NCBI GenBank assembly: GCA_023404705.1 | Contig: JAEYAU010000234.1 | Coordinates: 48,215 to 112,214, forward strand | Length of the DNA: 64,000 bases | Direction: 5' to 3' | DNA from: Pseudomonadota bacterium | Lineage (GTDB): Bacteria > Pseudomonadota > Alphaproteobacteria > Rhizobiales > Xanthobacteraceae | Part shown: piece after piece, positions 17,720-26,448 of the stretch | How the letters are laid out: each line of letters opens with the position of its first letter | How positions within the stretch are numbered: position 1 is the stretch's first letter | Program-made: the position numbers and the translations under genes | The notes under the pieces: generated by a model | Database searches by the model: none | What the model was told of the DNA's origin: nothing | The model's input: only the letters and a program-made list of their open reading frames with translations

Positions 17720-18298
17720 TCACACCATCACGAGGCCGCGGCGGATGCCGATCGCCACGGCATCCGAGCGGTTGCGCGCACCGAGCTTCACAAGCAGCGA
17801 GGCGACGTGGAACTTCGCGGTGTGCACCGAGATGGCGAGCTCGCGCGCGATCGCCTTGTTGGAGGCGCCGTGGGCGACGAGAGACAGGACCTGCTTCTCG
17901 CGTTCTGTCAGCGGCTCGGCCGGCGGCAGCACGTTCGGCCGCGCGGTCTCGTCGGCAAGGCCAAGCGGTTCGTCGGCACCGACGATCGTGTAGCCAGCCG
18001 CGACCAACGTGATGGCGGCGCCCAGCAACTCGGCATCGGCGGTCGGCGGCAGCACGGCATGGGCGCCGGCGGCATGCGGATCGGCATCGATGAGGACCGA
18101 CCGGACGCCGTTGCCGACCGCGCGATCCGTCAGCACGACATCGACCGGTCGTGTCGCGTCGCCGGCGACCTGAAGGTGTGGATCAGCCGTAACGGCCGCG
18201 CGCAGGCGCTGGGCGAGCCGGGGATCCGCCACGGCGAGACCGACCACGATCCGCGTGGCGATCGAGGTTACCGATGTGCCGGTCTCGCCCTTGGTCAT
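17720..18298 (-). CDS. LuxR-type HTH transcriptional regulator
   Basis: A 192-residue protein. A C-terminal LuxR helix-turn-helix (LTEREKQVLSLVAHGASNKAI, then HTAKFHVASLLVKLGARNR) follows a degenerate receiver-like N-terminal half (RIVVGLAVADPRLAQRL and VDVVLTD). Whether it is phosphorylated is unclear, because the acidic pocket is not well conserved. The start chosen is the ATG at 18298, 7 bp after the stop of the HtrA-like gene; a longer form would overlap that gene. Co-transcription suggests the two act together. The stop is 3 bp from the aminotransferase stop on the other strand. Confidence 0.85.
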   Translation of the reverse strand: MTKGETGTSVTSIATRIVVGLAVADPRLAQRLRAAVTADPHLQVAGDATRPVDVVLTDRAVGNGVRSVLIDADPHAAGAHAVLPPTADAELLGAAITLVAAGYTIVGADEPLGLADETARPNVLPPAEPLTEREKQVLSLVAHGASNKAIARELAISVHTAKFHVASLLVKLGARNRSDAVAIGIRRGLVMV

Positions 18299-18305
18299 CG
18301 CAGAC

Positions 18306-19169
18306 TCATTTATGCGGTCGCGCCGCAACCGCAACCGTGACCTGCGTCTGCTGGTCGGCGCGCATCACGTCGAGGGTGACGCTCTCGCCGACCGTATCGG
18401 GCCCGAGCCGCCGGAACACGTCGTGCACGCCGCGGATCGGCTCGCCGTTCCAGCGCGTGAGGATATCGCCGACATGCAGGCCGGCGTGGCGCGCAGGGCC
18501 GCTGTCGTCGAGCGAGACGATGATCGCACCCGCGGCTGCGGCGAGCGGGTGGAGGCCGGCGCCGAGATAGCCGCGCGCGATCGAGCCCGTCGTCTCGAGG
18601 CGCGCCGCGATGCGCGCGACGGTCTCGGCCGGGATCACCAGCGCCTGCCGGCGCGGCGCAAAGGCGGCGAGCCCGACGAGACGCCCCTCCGCATCGATCA
18701 CGGCGCCGCCATGAGCGCGGCGGTCGAGCGCAAGATCGAGCAGAACGCGCCGGTCAATCGTGCCGCCCGCCCAGCTGCGCCAGCTGCCGCCGCTCTCCTT
18801 CACGAGCCCCGACGCCGCGATGGCGCCGTTGCGGCCGCGTCCGATCGCGAGCACCAGCTCGCCCGCCGCCACGTCGTTCACGAGCGCCGGCGGTTCCACG
18901 GCTCCGGAGGTATCCGCGAGACGCAACAGCGCCACGTCGGTCGACGGATCGCGGCCTGCGAGAGTCGCTTCGACAGCGCGGCCGTCCGGCAGCGTCACCT
19001 CGAAGCGCTCCTCGTCGGCGATCGCCTCCTCCGCCGACACGACGAGACCGTCGCGCCAGAGCACGCCGCTCGCCGCGCTGCGGCCATTCACGTCGATCGC
19101 CACCACGCGCTGCGCCGCCGCATCGACGAGCATCCGCATGGCGTCTGAGATTACTGCAAGCGTGGTCAT
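18306..19169 (-). CDS. HtrA/DegP-like protein with PDZ domain, catalytic residues lost
   Basis: A 287-residue trypsin-fold plus PDZ protein. The Asp region is kept (DPSTDVALLRL). The position of the catalytic His reads SAEEAI instead of TNHHV, and the usual GNSGG around the nucleophile reads RAHGG. It therefore should not hydrolyse peptides. The PDZ domain is recognisable (LGAGLHPL, then AGLHVGDILTRWNGEPIRGVHD). No signal peptide is visible, so it is probably cytoplasmic or its export is cryptic. The ATG at 19169 follows GGGAGCGG. It is followed directly by a LuxR regulator, so a sensory or scaffold role is possible (inference). Confidence 0.85.
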   Translation of the reverse strand: MTTLAVISDAMRMLVDAAAQRVVAIDVNGRSAASGVLWRDGLVVSAEEAIADEERFEVTLPDGRAVEATLAGRDPSTDVALLRLADTSGAVEPPALVNDVAAGELVLAIGRGRNGAIAASGLVKESGGSWRSWAGGTIDRRVLLDLALDRRAHGGAVIDAEGRLVGLAAFAPRRQALVIPAETVARIAARLETTGSIARGYLGAGLHPLAAAAGAIIVSLDDSGPARHAGLHVGDILTRWNGEPIRGVHDVFRRLGPDTVGESVTLDVMRADQQTQVTVAVAARPHK

Positions 19170-19249
19170 GATCCGCTCCCGTGTTGCTTTCCACGAGATA
19201 CGGCCGCCGCGCGCGGCTGAAAACTGGCCGGATGGCCAGGGGCGCGAGC

Positions 19250-19897
19250 CTACGATTGCGGGAACATCTTAAAATAGGGCTCCGCCTCGGCGAGCACGCG
19301 CGCGAAGGAGGGGCGTTCGCGCAGGCGCGCCAGATAGGCGGCGGCGCTCGGGTAGGGAGCGAAGGGCGTCACCTTCTCGGCATAGAACAGCGCGGGCGCG
19401 GCGGCGCAGTCAGCCATCGTGAAGGCATCGCCGATAGCCCAGGGCTTCTGCGCCATCTCGCGATCGACGACGGCCAGCGCCGTCGCCAGCTCGGCGCGCG
19501 CGGCTTCGACGCCGTGCGGATCATTGCGGCCGGCGGGACGAATGCGGTCCGTCACGATCTTCTGCATCGGCACGCTCACGTAGAGATCGTGGAAACGGTC
19601 CCAGAGGCGCGCCTGACGCGCGCGCTCGGGATCCTGCGGCACCAGCGCGACGCGCCCCGGATAGTGCTGCGCCAGATACTCGATGATGATGCTGGTCTCG
19701 GGAATCGTCGCGTCGCGCGCGTGGTCACGCAGCACCGGAAACTTGCCGAGCGGCCAGATCTCCTTGAAGGCGGCGCTCTCGGCCGGGTCCATGAGATCGA
19801 CCAGGTGGAAGGCGAACGGCGTCTCGTTCTCATAAAGCGCGATCAGCACCTTCCAGCAGAAGGAGGCGAGCGGGTGGCAGTAGAGGGTGAGGGCCAT
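19250..19897 (-). CDS. Glutathione S-transferase family protein
   Basis: A 215-residue protein. The N-terminal thioredoxin-like domain starts MALTLYCHPLASFCWKV and contains FPVLRD and the glutathione-contacting ETSIIIEYL segment. The all-helical C-terminal domain follows (FTMADCAAAPALFYAE). It probably conjugates or reduces an electrophile with glutathione. The start is fixed by the first strand of the fold. It is divergent from an HxlR regulator, which is a common arrangement for stress-inducible detoxification genes. Confidence 0.88.
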   Translation of the reverse strand: MALTLYCHPLASFCWKVLIALYENETPFAFHLVDLMDPAESAAFKEIWPLGKFPVLRDHARDATIPETSIIIEYLAQHYPGRVALVPQDPERARQARLWDRFHDLYVSVPMQKIVTDRIRPAGRNDPHGVEAARAELATALAVVDREMAQKPWAIGDAFTMADCAAAPALFYAEKVTPFAPYPSAAAYLARLRERPSFARVLAEAEPYFKMFPQS

Positions 19898-19922
19898 TGC
19901 GAGTCCGGTTACTCGTGAGCAC

Positions 19923-19952
19923 AACCGGTTGCACCTTGGATAAACCGGTGCA
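19923..19952. promoter_or_regulatory. Candidate operator/promoter between GST and HxlR genes
   Basis: Two direct copies of a near-identical motif, AACCGGTTGCA (19923-19933) and AACCGGTGCA (19943-19952), lie 20 bp apart (two helical turns). TTGCAC (19929-19934) could be a -35 element, with a weak -10 near 19954. This supports translation of the HxlR gene from the downstream TTG rather than the ATG at 19956. HxlR proteins usually bind such sites next to their own gene. Confidence 0.45.
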
Positions 19953-19985
19953 ATAATGCAAGCGGTTTGTCCGGGAGACGCGACC

Positions 19986-20483
19986 TTGAGCGAGACGCAG
20001 CGGTCGGGGTGTCCGATCAATCTCACCCTCGAGGTGGTCGGCGACAAATGGAGTCTGCTGGTCATCCGCGACATGATGTTCGGCAATCGCCGGCACTTCC
20101 GCGAGCTGCTCACGCGCTCCGAGGAGGGCATCGCCTCCAACATCCTGGCGGACCGGCTCAAGCGCCTGCTCGAAGAGGGCATCATCAGTCGGGCGGACGA
20201 TCCGACGCACAAGCAGAAGGCGATCTACAGCCTCACAGAAAAGGGGATCGAGCTGCTCCCCGTGCTGGCGCAGATGTCGACTTGGGGCAACAAGCACATG
20301 CCGGTCACCGCGGAGCTGAGCATCCGCGCGACGCTGCTCACGGAAGGCGGGCCGAAGATGTGGCAGGCCTTCATGGACGAGCTCCGCGCCGAGCATCTCG
20401 GCACCGGCAAGCCGCGCAACTCCGTGCGCGCCAAGCTGCAGGAGGCGTATGAGCGCGTGAAGGCGAAGAAGAAGGCTTCGTGA
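19986..20483 (+). CDS. HxlR-family transcriptional regulator
   Basis: A 165-residue winged-helix regulator. The family signature CPINLTLEVVGDKWSLLVIRD lies at the N-terminus, with the conserved Cys that senses electrophiles or redox state in several members. Then come HFRELLTRSEEGIASNILADRL and YSLTEKGIELLPVL. The TTG at 19986 is preferred, with GGGAG upstream. An ATG at 19956 is possible but lacks a ribosome-binding site and overlaps the promoter-like motif. The C-terminus is Lys-rich. It probably regulates the divergent GST. Confidence 0.85.
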   Translation: MSETQRSGCPINLTLEVVGDKWSLLVIRDMMFGNRRHFRELLTRSEEGIASNILADRLKRLLEEGIISRADDPTHKQKAIYSLTEKGIELLPVLAQMSTWGNKHMPVTAELSIRATLLTEGGPKMWQAFMDELRAEHLGTGKPRNSVRAKLQEAYERVKAKKKAS

Positions 20484-20500
20484 CGCGATTGAATCTCGGC

Positions 20501-20621
20501 GTCATCCCGGCCGAGCCGTGCGAAGCACGCCGAGAGCCGGGATCCATAGCCCCTGTCTGTCCGCATCGCGACCACCGGGGTTATGGATCCCGGACAGCCG
20601 CTTCGCGGCTTCCGGGATGAC
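20501..20621. repeat. Four-arm palindromic intergenic repeat (GTCATCCCGG type)
   Basis: The ends GTCATCCCGG (20501-20510) and CCGGGATGAC (20612-20621) pair. A left arm CCCGGC/GCCGGG encloses CGTGC-GAA-GCACG. The middle arm is GGGATCCATA (20539-20548) with TATGGATCCC (20582-20591). The right arm contains AGCCGC-TTC-GCGGCT (20596-20610). Related repeats are frequent in Bradyrhizobium-like genomes (family knowledge). It sits between convergent genes. Confidence 0.75.
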
Positions 20622-20641
20622 GGACTCCGCGTCTTCGTCGT

Positions 20642-23600
20642 TCAGCTCGCGACCACTCCCGGCCGATCCTCGTCGCGCGCCCGCGGCGCTTTGGCGCGGA
20701 GCGAGAGGTTGCGCAGCAGGAACGGCGGCACCTCCTCGGCGCGCAGGGGGCGCGCGAACAGGAAGCCCTGCGCGCTTTCGCAACGCAGCTCGCGGATGCG
20801 CTCGAGCTGCTCGGCGTCCTCGACGCCTTCGGCCACCACGGGTTTGCCGAGGCTGTGCGAGAGGCGAACGATGGCGTCGACGATCGAGCGGCTCTGGGAG
20901 TCCGTCACCACGTGACGAATGAACGAGTCGTCGATCTTCACGCGCGAGACCGGCAGCGATTTCAGGTGCGTGAGCGAGGCGTAGCCGGTGCCGAAGTCGT
21001 CCAGCGCGAGCGAGATGCCGTGCTCCGCGAAGGTGCGCAGGTTGCGGCGGATGGCGGGCACCGCTTCGTCGAAGATCACGGTTTCGGTCACCTCGATCTC
21101 GAAGCGCTCGAACGGGATCTTGCGCTGGCGCAGGCGCGACATGACGCGCTCCGCATAGTCGTCGACGCGCAACTCGATGTTGGAGACGTTGACCGCGATG
21201 CGCTTGACGTCGATGCCGCTCTCGAGCCAGGTCTCGAAGTCGCGCGTGACGCGGTCGAGCATCTGCAGGCCGAGGGCGCGACCGACCTCGGCGTCCTCGA
21301 AGGCCGACATGAACTCGCCCGGCAGGCTCAGGCGTCCGTCAGCGTGCTCGATGCGCACCAGCGCCTCGAGGCCGTCCACGGCGCCGGTGCCGAGCAGCAT
21401 CTGCGGCTGATAGACCGCCGTGATGCGGCCGCCCGCGATGGCGTCGCGCACCGAGGTGAGCACCTCGTAGCGGTGCTCGGCCTTGGCGCGCATGGCAGGA
21501 TCGTAGAACGCGGCGCGGTTGCGGCCGTCGTGCTTGGCGCGATAGAGCGCGAGGTCGGCGCTGCGGAACAGCTCGCCGCGCGTCTCGCCATGCTCCGGGA
21601 ACATGGCGATGCCGACGCTGCCGTGGATCTCGATGGTCTCGCCGCGGAAGCGGGTCTTGCGGCGAAGCGCGCGCAGGATGTCATTCGCTTTGCGCTCGAG
21701 CTCGGCGCGGTCCTTCGCGCTGCGCACGAAGACCGCGAACTCGTCGCCGCTCAGCCGCGCGACGAGGTCACCATCGCGCGCCACCTTGCGCAGGCGCTCG
21801 GCGGTGCGGCGCAGCGCAAGATCTCCGGCCTCGTGGCCGAGCGTGTCGTTGATCAGCTTGAAATTGTCGAGGTCGATCAGCAGCAGCGCCAGCGGCTCGG
21901 GGCGGCGGGCCGCCTCCGCGATGGCGTCGTCCACGCTCTCGTGCAGCTGGCTGCGGTTCGGCAGTCCCGTCAGCGTGTCGAAGTTCGCGGCCTGCCAGAT
22001 CTTCATCTCGTCGCGCTTGCGCTCGGAAATGTCCTGGATGATCGACCAGGTGAGCTGGCCGCCGTCGGCGTCGCGCGCGAGCGAGGAGTTCATCAGCACG
22101 GTCTTGCGGCCGCCGTTCTTGTCGACCAGGCCGCATTCGGTCGGCGCGATACGGCCTTCGCTGCGCAGGGTCGCGCTGTAGCGCTCGAAGTCCTCGCTCC
22201 TGCGCAGCACCAGCAGGTCGCGCAGGGTGAGGCTGCGCGCCTCCTCGGCCGCATAGCCGGTCATCGCCGTGAAAGCGGGGTTCACGTCGACGAAGCGTCC
22301 CGCATGATCGGTGAGCGCGACGCTGATCGGCGCCATGTCGAACAGCGAGCGAAACCTGAGCTCGCTGGTGCGGAGCGCGACCTCGGCGGCGTGCCGTTCG
22401 GTGACGTCGTCGAGCGTGCCGGAGAGACCGATCACCACGTCTTCGGCATCGCGCCGCGGCGTGGCGTCGAGCGCGAGCCAGCGGATCTCGTCCGTCGCGG
22501 TACGGAAGCGCAGCTCCACGCGCATCGCGGGCGTGCTGCCGCGCATCATTTGCTGGAACAGCGCCGTGAACTGCGGGCGGTCCATCACGTGCAGATAATC
22601 GAGCACGGGGCGGCCGAGCGAGGGGCCGACCGCGTAGCCGTTCACGTCGGTCCAGGCGCGGTTGAGGAAGGTCCAGCGACCACTCTCGTCGGTCTCGAAG
22701 ATCACCTCGGCGATGCCGTTGACGACGTTGCGATACTGCGACTCGCTCGCGCGCAGCTCGTCGCGTGTGCGCTGCAGCCCGACCTGATGGCGCAGCACCA
22801 GAATCGTGAAGGCCAGGATCATCAGGCTCAGCACGGTCGCCGAGCCGAAATAGAGGTGCCGGTTGTGCGCAAGATCGGCAAGCATCTCGTCACGCGCGAG
22901 ACCCACCATGACGAACAGCGGATAGCCGGTGACGCGGCGATAGCCCGAGATGCGGGCCGTGTCGTCGATGCTGGTCGTGGTGCCGGCGCCGTTGCGCAGC
23001 ATCTGCTCGAAAAGCGCGCTGCCCGCGAGCGAGCGGCCGACCTGATCGGCGCCGGGCGCCGCATGGGCGCGGATCACGCCGTCGACGCCTATGAGGTCGA
23101 TCGCGCCCTGGCGGCCGACATCGATCGCCTGGGAGAAGCGCGAGAGCGAGGCGGGATCGACCGTCACCACGGCGACGCCGGCGAAGCCGCCCTCCGCCGT
23201 GCTGATGCGGCGTGTGAGGTGGATCGACCATTTGCGGTGCGGCTTGCCGAACACGGGCCGCGAGATGAACAGCTCGTCGCGCTCGGTGCCCGCATGGGCC
23301 AGGAAGTAGTCGCGGTTGCTGAGGTCGAGGCGCGGCATCGCGCGCTGCACGCTGCTCGCGGCCAACGTGCCGCTCGCGTCGATGATCGCGAGCTCGACCG
23401 GAATGTCGGTGATGAAGTTCTGGTCGCGCAACCAGGTCGGCACGTCGAATTCCTCGGGCGTCTTGCGCCACGCGGAGCGCGCGAACAGCAGCAGCTGATC
23501 GAGCGAGCGGATCGAGCGGATCGTGTGCTCCTCGAAGGCGCGCGCGAGGTTCGCGGCGGTGAGCGCGGCCGCGTCCTCCGTGCGCCGCTCGTCCTCGCGC

Positions 23601-23755
23601 AGGAACTGCGCGGCGCCGAGCCAGATGAGCGCGATCGCGAACAGCCCGAGCAGCGCGATGCCGTAGAGGCCGAAGTTCTGGAAGCGCGCGCGGTGCCCCG
23701 CGGAAAGGTGCGCGCCGGCGCGCGCAGAATGCGGGAGCACACTGAGCAGTGTCAT
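20642..23755 (-). CDS. Membrane sensor with Cache, PAS repeats, GGDEF and EAL domains
   Basis: A 1037-residue protein. TM1 lies at about 28-52, a double-Cache-like periplasmic sensor at about 55-295, and TM2 at about 298-322. Two PAS domains follow (about 335-580), then GGDEF and EAL. The GGDEF motif is SGDEF (about 668), a conservative variant that can remain active in this family. The EAL side keeps EALVR, NVSN, EVTE, DDFGTG, VKID, EGVE and AQG, so c-di-GMP hydrolysis is likely. The ATG at 23755 was chosen; an upstream GTG at 23815 is possible. The architecture resembles the protein at 7974, but they are not a simple duplication because the PAS number differs. Confidence 0.9.
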   Translation of the reverse strand: MTLLSVLPHSARAGAHLSAGHRARFQNFGLYGIALLGLFAIALIWLGAAQFLREDERRTEDAAALTAANLARAFEEHTIRSIRSLDQLLLFARSAWRKTPEEFDVPTWLRDQNFITDIPVELAIIDASGTLAASSVQRAMPRLDLSNRDYFLAHAGTERDELFISRPVFGKPHRKWSIHLTRRISTAEGGFAGVAVVTVDPASLSRFSQAIDVGRQGAIDLIGVDGVIRAHAAPGADQVGRSLAGSALFEQMLRNGAGTTTSIDDTARISGYRRVTGYPLFVMVGLARDEMLADLAHNRHLYFGSATVLSLMILAFTILVLRHQVGLQRTRDELRASESQYRNVVNGIAEVIFETDESGRWTFLNRAWTDVNGYAVGPSLGRPVLDYLHVMDRPQFTALFQQMMRGSTPAMRVELRFRTATDEIRWLALDATPRRDAEDVVIGLSGTLDDVTERHAAEVALRTSELRFRSLFDMAPISVALTDHAGRFVDVNPAFTAMTGYAAEEARSLTLRDLLVLRRSEDFERYSATLRSEGRIAPTECGLVDKNGGRKTVLMNSSLARDADGGQLTWSIIQDISERKRDEMKIWQAANFDTLTGLPNRSQLHESVDDAIAEAARRPEPLALLLIDLDNFKLINDTLGHEAGDLALRRTAERLRKVARDGDLVARLSGDEFAVFVRSAKDRAELERKANDILRALRRKTRFRGETIEIHGSVGIAMFPEHGETRGELFRSADLALYRAKHDGRNRAAFYDPAMRAKAEHRYEVLTSVRDAIAGGRITAVYQPQMLLGTGAVDGLEALVRIEHADGRLSLPGEFMSAFEDAEVGRALGLQMLDRVTRDFETWLESGIDVKRIAVNVSNIELRVDDYAERVMSRLRQRKIPFERFEIEVTETVIFDEAVPAIRRNLRTFAEHGISLALDDFGTGYASLTHLKSLPVSRVKIDDSFIRHVVTDSQSRSIVDAIVRLSHSLGKPVVAEGVEDAEQLERIRELRCESAQGFLFARPLRAEEVPPFLLRNLSLRAKAPRARDEDRPGVVAS

Positions 23756-24153
23756 CCGTCGACCCACCCTGGAAGGTAATATGATAACGCCCCGAACCGA
23801 GAAGGGCGTTCTCACATGGCGGGTCTTGCCGCGACGTGAATCGTTCTGTTCGCTTTTTCGCTAAACACCATGCAACTGCACGGTGAGCCGATGTGCGGCG
23901 AATACCGCGGCCTCACGCGTGCCGTTGATGCATCGAGAACACCCGAATGATTTTCGAAGAGCGCGCGTGATTTAGCGATGACGCGCGGGTTCGTCGCAAA
24001 TCACGCGGCTTTGTTTTCAAGCCGTCACAATCGCCGCCCGCTTCGCCACGTCTCGACAAATATCGGTGGACAACTCGTCGCACGATGTGCGCCGGAATGG
24101 TGGTGTCGTGTCGCAACATGGACATCTTTTGGTTCGCTCGGGAGGGAGAAGGC
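23756..24153. other. 398-bp divergent gap with a long inverted repeat
   Basis: No gene is supported here. It contains CGCGTGATTT (23964-23973) and AAATCACGCG (23998-24007), a perfect 10-bp inverted repeat. The pairing can continue inward through GCGA/TCGC. The gap must hold the promoters of both flanking divergent genes. I could not place either with confidence. Confidence 0.5.
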
Positions 24154-25221
24154 ATGATCGATCCACGCGTCACATCGGCCATCGCGCATTGGGCGCCGCG
24201 CTTCGTCGCAAACGGCGTGGCGCTGAGCGATTTCGAGGACGTGACGGGCTCGCTCACCACGTGGGACGACTGGTGCCGCGCCTGGTCGGAACGGGCCGCG
24301 GTGCACGAGGCGATGGGCCGCGACGCGCTCGCGCGCAGCAAGACGATCAGCGCGGCCGAGCATCTGCAGCGCGCCGGCGTCTATTATCACTTCGCCAAAT
24401 TCGTGTTCGTGCACGACCCCGCGCAGATGAAGACTGCACACATGAAAGCCGTGGAATGCCGCGCCCTGGCGCTGCCGCATCTCGATCCGCCGGGCGAACG
24501 CGTGACGATTCCCTACGAGGGCAAGAGCCTCTACGGCATCCTGCGCAAGCCGCGCGGCGTGGCGCGGCCGCCGGTGCTGATCATGGCGGTCGGCCTCGAC
24601 TCCGCGAAGGAGGAGACCGACGCCTACGAGCAGCCATATCTCGCGCGCGGCATCGCGACGCTGGTGTTCGACGGGCCGGGCCAAGGCGAAGGGGAGTACG
24701 ATTTCGCGATCCGCGGCGATTACGAGGTCGCCGTGAAGGCCGTGGTGGACTTCGTGGAGACGCGGCGCGATCTCGACGCGGATCGCATCGGCCTTTGGGG
24801 CGTCAGCCTCGGCGGCTATTACGCGCCGCGCGCCGCCGCCTTTGAGAAACGCATCAAGGCCTGCATCGCGCTCGGCGGGCCTTATGACTGGGCGGAGGCC
24901 TGGGACGGCTTGGCAGACCTGACGCGCGAAGCCTTCCGTGTGCGCGCCAAGTGCGACACCCAGGAGGCCGCCAAGCGGCACGGCGAGACTCTCACGCTGA
25001 AAGGCGCGGCCGAGCGCATCACGTGCCCGATGTTCATCATGACGGGCAAGCGCGACCGCCTGATCCCGTGGCAGCACGCCAAGCGCCTCGCGCGCGAGGT
25101 GAAAGGCCCCGTGGAGCTGCTGCTGATTGAGGACGGCAACCACGTCGCCAACAACCGCGCGTACCGGTGGCGGCCGCAGAGTGCGGACTGGCTGGCGGAA
25201 CGGTTAGGGGCGGGCGGCTAA
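24154..25221 (+). CDS. Alpha/beta hydrolase
   Basis: A 355-residue hydrolase with a helical N-terminal domain of about 130 residues, then the alpha/beta core. The nucleophile elbow is GVSLGGYY, the acid is in GKRDRLIP, and the His is in DGNHVANN. The layout resembles the FrsA/2,6-dihydroxypseudooxynicotine hydrolase group of C-C or ester hydrolases, but the substrate is not predictable. The ATG at 24154 follows a strong GGAGGGAG site. Its stop overlaps the convergent M24-like gene by 4 bp. Confidence 0.85.
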   Translation: MIDPRVTSAIAHWAPRFVANGVALSDFEDVTGSLTTWDDWCRAWSERAAVHEAMGRDALARSKTISAAEHLQRAGVYYHFAKFVFVHDPAQMKTAHMKAVECRALALPHLDPPGERVTIPYEGKSLYGILRKPRGVARPPVLIMAVGLDSAKEETDAYEQPYLARGIATLVFDGPGQGEGEYDFAIRGDYEVAVKAVVDFVETRRDLDADRIGLWGVSLGGYYAPRAAAFEKRIKACIALGGPYDWAEAWDGLADLTREAFRVRAKCDTQEAAKRHGETLTLKGAAERITCPMFIMTGKRDRLIPWQHAKRLAREVKGPVELLLIEDGNHVANNRAYRWRPQSADWLAERLGAGG

Positions 25222-26396
25222 ACGCGCACAAAACCGCGCGGCATGGTGTGCAGCCGCTCGATGCCGGTCTCCGTCACCAGCACCAGCTCGCCGGTCTGCA
25301 CGCCCGCCTTTCCGTCGCGCGTCACCACGTTGGGCTGGATCACCACCGTCATGCGGGCCGTGATCGGCTCCTCGGGGACGGGGCCGGCGGGGCGGCTCGC
25401 GGTGCCGAGGATCGGCGGCAAGTAGCCGCCGCCATAGCCGTGCAGGAGGTCGTCGATGACGGTGAAGCCCGCATCCTCGATCACCCGCGCGGCGTCGATG
25501 ATCTGCTGCGGACGCGTGCCGTCTCTCAGCACGGCCGCGATCGCGTCGAAGGCAAGATCCGCGACGCGGTGCAGATCGCGATAGAGCGGCGGCGGGTCCT
25601 CGCCGACCGCGAAGCTGCGCAGCACCTGGCCCGGATAGTCCCAGAAGGCGGCGCTGATCTCGGCGAAGACGATGTCGCCCGCCTCGACACGGCGCGTCGA
25701 GGGAAACTGCGCCGGCACCGCGAGCCGCGGATCGCGCATCGGCGTCACGCCGAAATAGTGGATAACATTGGTGCCGCCCTCGGCCACGTAGGCGCGCTCG
25801 ACCAGATCGCCGAGAGCACGCTCGGTCAGGCCGGGACGCACATGATCGCGCAGCGCCGCCATGGCGCGGTCGCTCAGATGCGCGCCGATGCGCAGCCAGT
25901 CGAGCTCCTCGGCGGATTTGACCATGCGCAGCCGCACATAGGCCTTGTTGAGATTGACGAGCTTGCCGAACCGCTCGGTGAGCACCACATGCTGCTCGGC
26001 GGTGAGCGGGCCGATCACGGCCACGCGGTCGGCCCGTGCGCCACGAGCCACGAGGGCCGCGACAGCGGCGCGAATGCCGGAGTCGCCGCCCCATGCCACA
26101 TCCGCATCGGCGGCGAGCCGGCGCGCCAGCGGGACGTGGTTGTGATACTGGATGAACAGCGCATCCGGCTGCCCGGGCGTGAGCACGCCCACGGCCTCGG
26201 CCGTCACGGGCCATTGGGTGAGCCACTGGACCGCGGTGCCGAAGCGGTTCGCACCGCAGAACACCAGATGGTCGCACGCATGCGTGGCGAGCAGCGCCGC
26301 GATCGCGGCGCGGCGGCGCGCCATTTCGGCGCCCGAAAAGCGCGGATATTCGGCGTCGAGGATCGACTGCAGGGAGGCCGGAAGCGGGGAGGCCAA
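25218..26396 (-). CDS. M24-fold (pita-bread) protein with altered metal ligands
   Basis: About 392 residues of creatinase/aminopeptidase P-like architecture. Of the five metal ligands of M24 peptidases, the first Asp reads FAEIS (Glu), the second reads PGQVLRSF (Gln for Asp), and the first Glu of the pair reads VVIQPN (Gln). The His (LLHGYGGG) and last Glu (TETG) remain. A canonical dimetal site is therefore unlikely; the protein may be a metal-independent hydrolase like creatinase, or a binding protein. The start is uncertain: TTG at 26396 with AGGA upstream is my choice. TTG at 26459 lies inside a tandem repeat, and ATG at 26318 would shorten the first domain. Confidence 0.75.
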   Translation of the reverse strand: MASPLPASLQSILDAEYPRFSGAEMARRRAAIAALLATHACDHLVFCGANRFGTAVQWLTQWPVTAEAVGVLTPGQPDALFIQYHNHVPLARRLAADADVAWGGDSGIRAAVAALVARGARADRVAVIGPLTAEQHVVLTERFGKLVNLNKAYVRLRMVKSAEELDWLRIGAHLSDRAMAALRDHVRPGLTERALGDLVERAYVAEGGTNVIHYFGVTPMRDPRLAVPAQFPSTRRVEAGDIVFAEISAAFWDYPGQVLRSFAVGEDPPPLYRDLHRVADLAFDAIAAVLRDGTRPQQIIDAARVIEDAGFTVIDDLLHGYGGGYLPPILGTASRPAGPVPEEPITARMTVVIQPNVVTRDGKAGVQTGELVLVTETGIERLHTMPRGFVRV

Positions 26397-26448
26397 GGGG
26401 CTGATCCTGGGCGGGACGCCGCAACTTTCTCCAAGCCCCGGCGTCCCT

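Noticed and set aside
20855..23779. A 974-codon open frame on the plus strand opposite the second GGDEF-EAL gene
   Set aside because: It has the same kind of antisense shadow composition, and the opposite strand encodes clear Cache, PAS, GGDEF and EAL domains.
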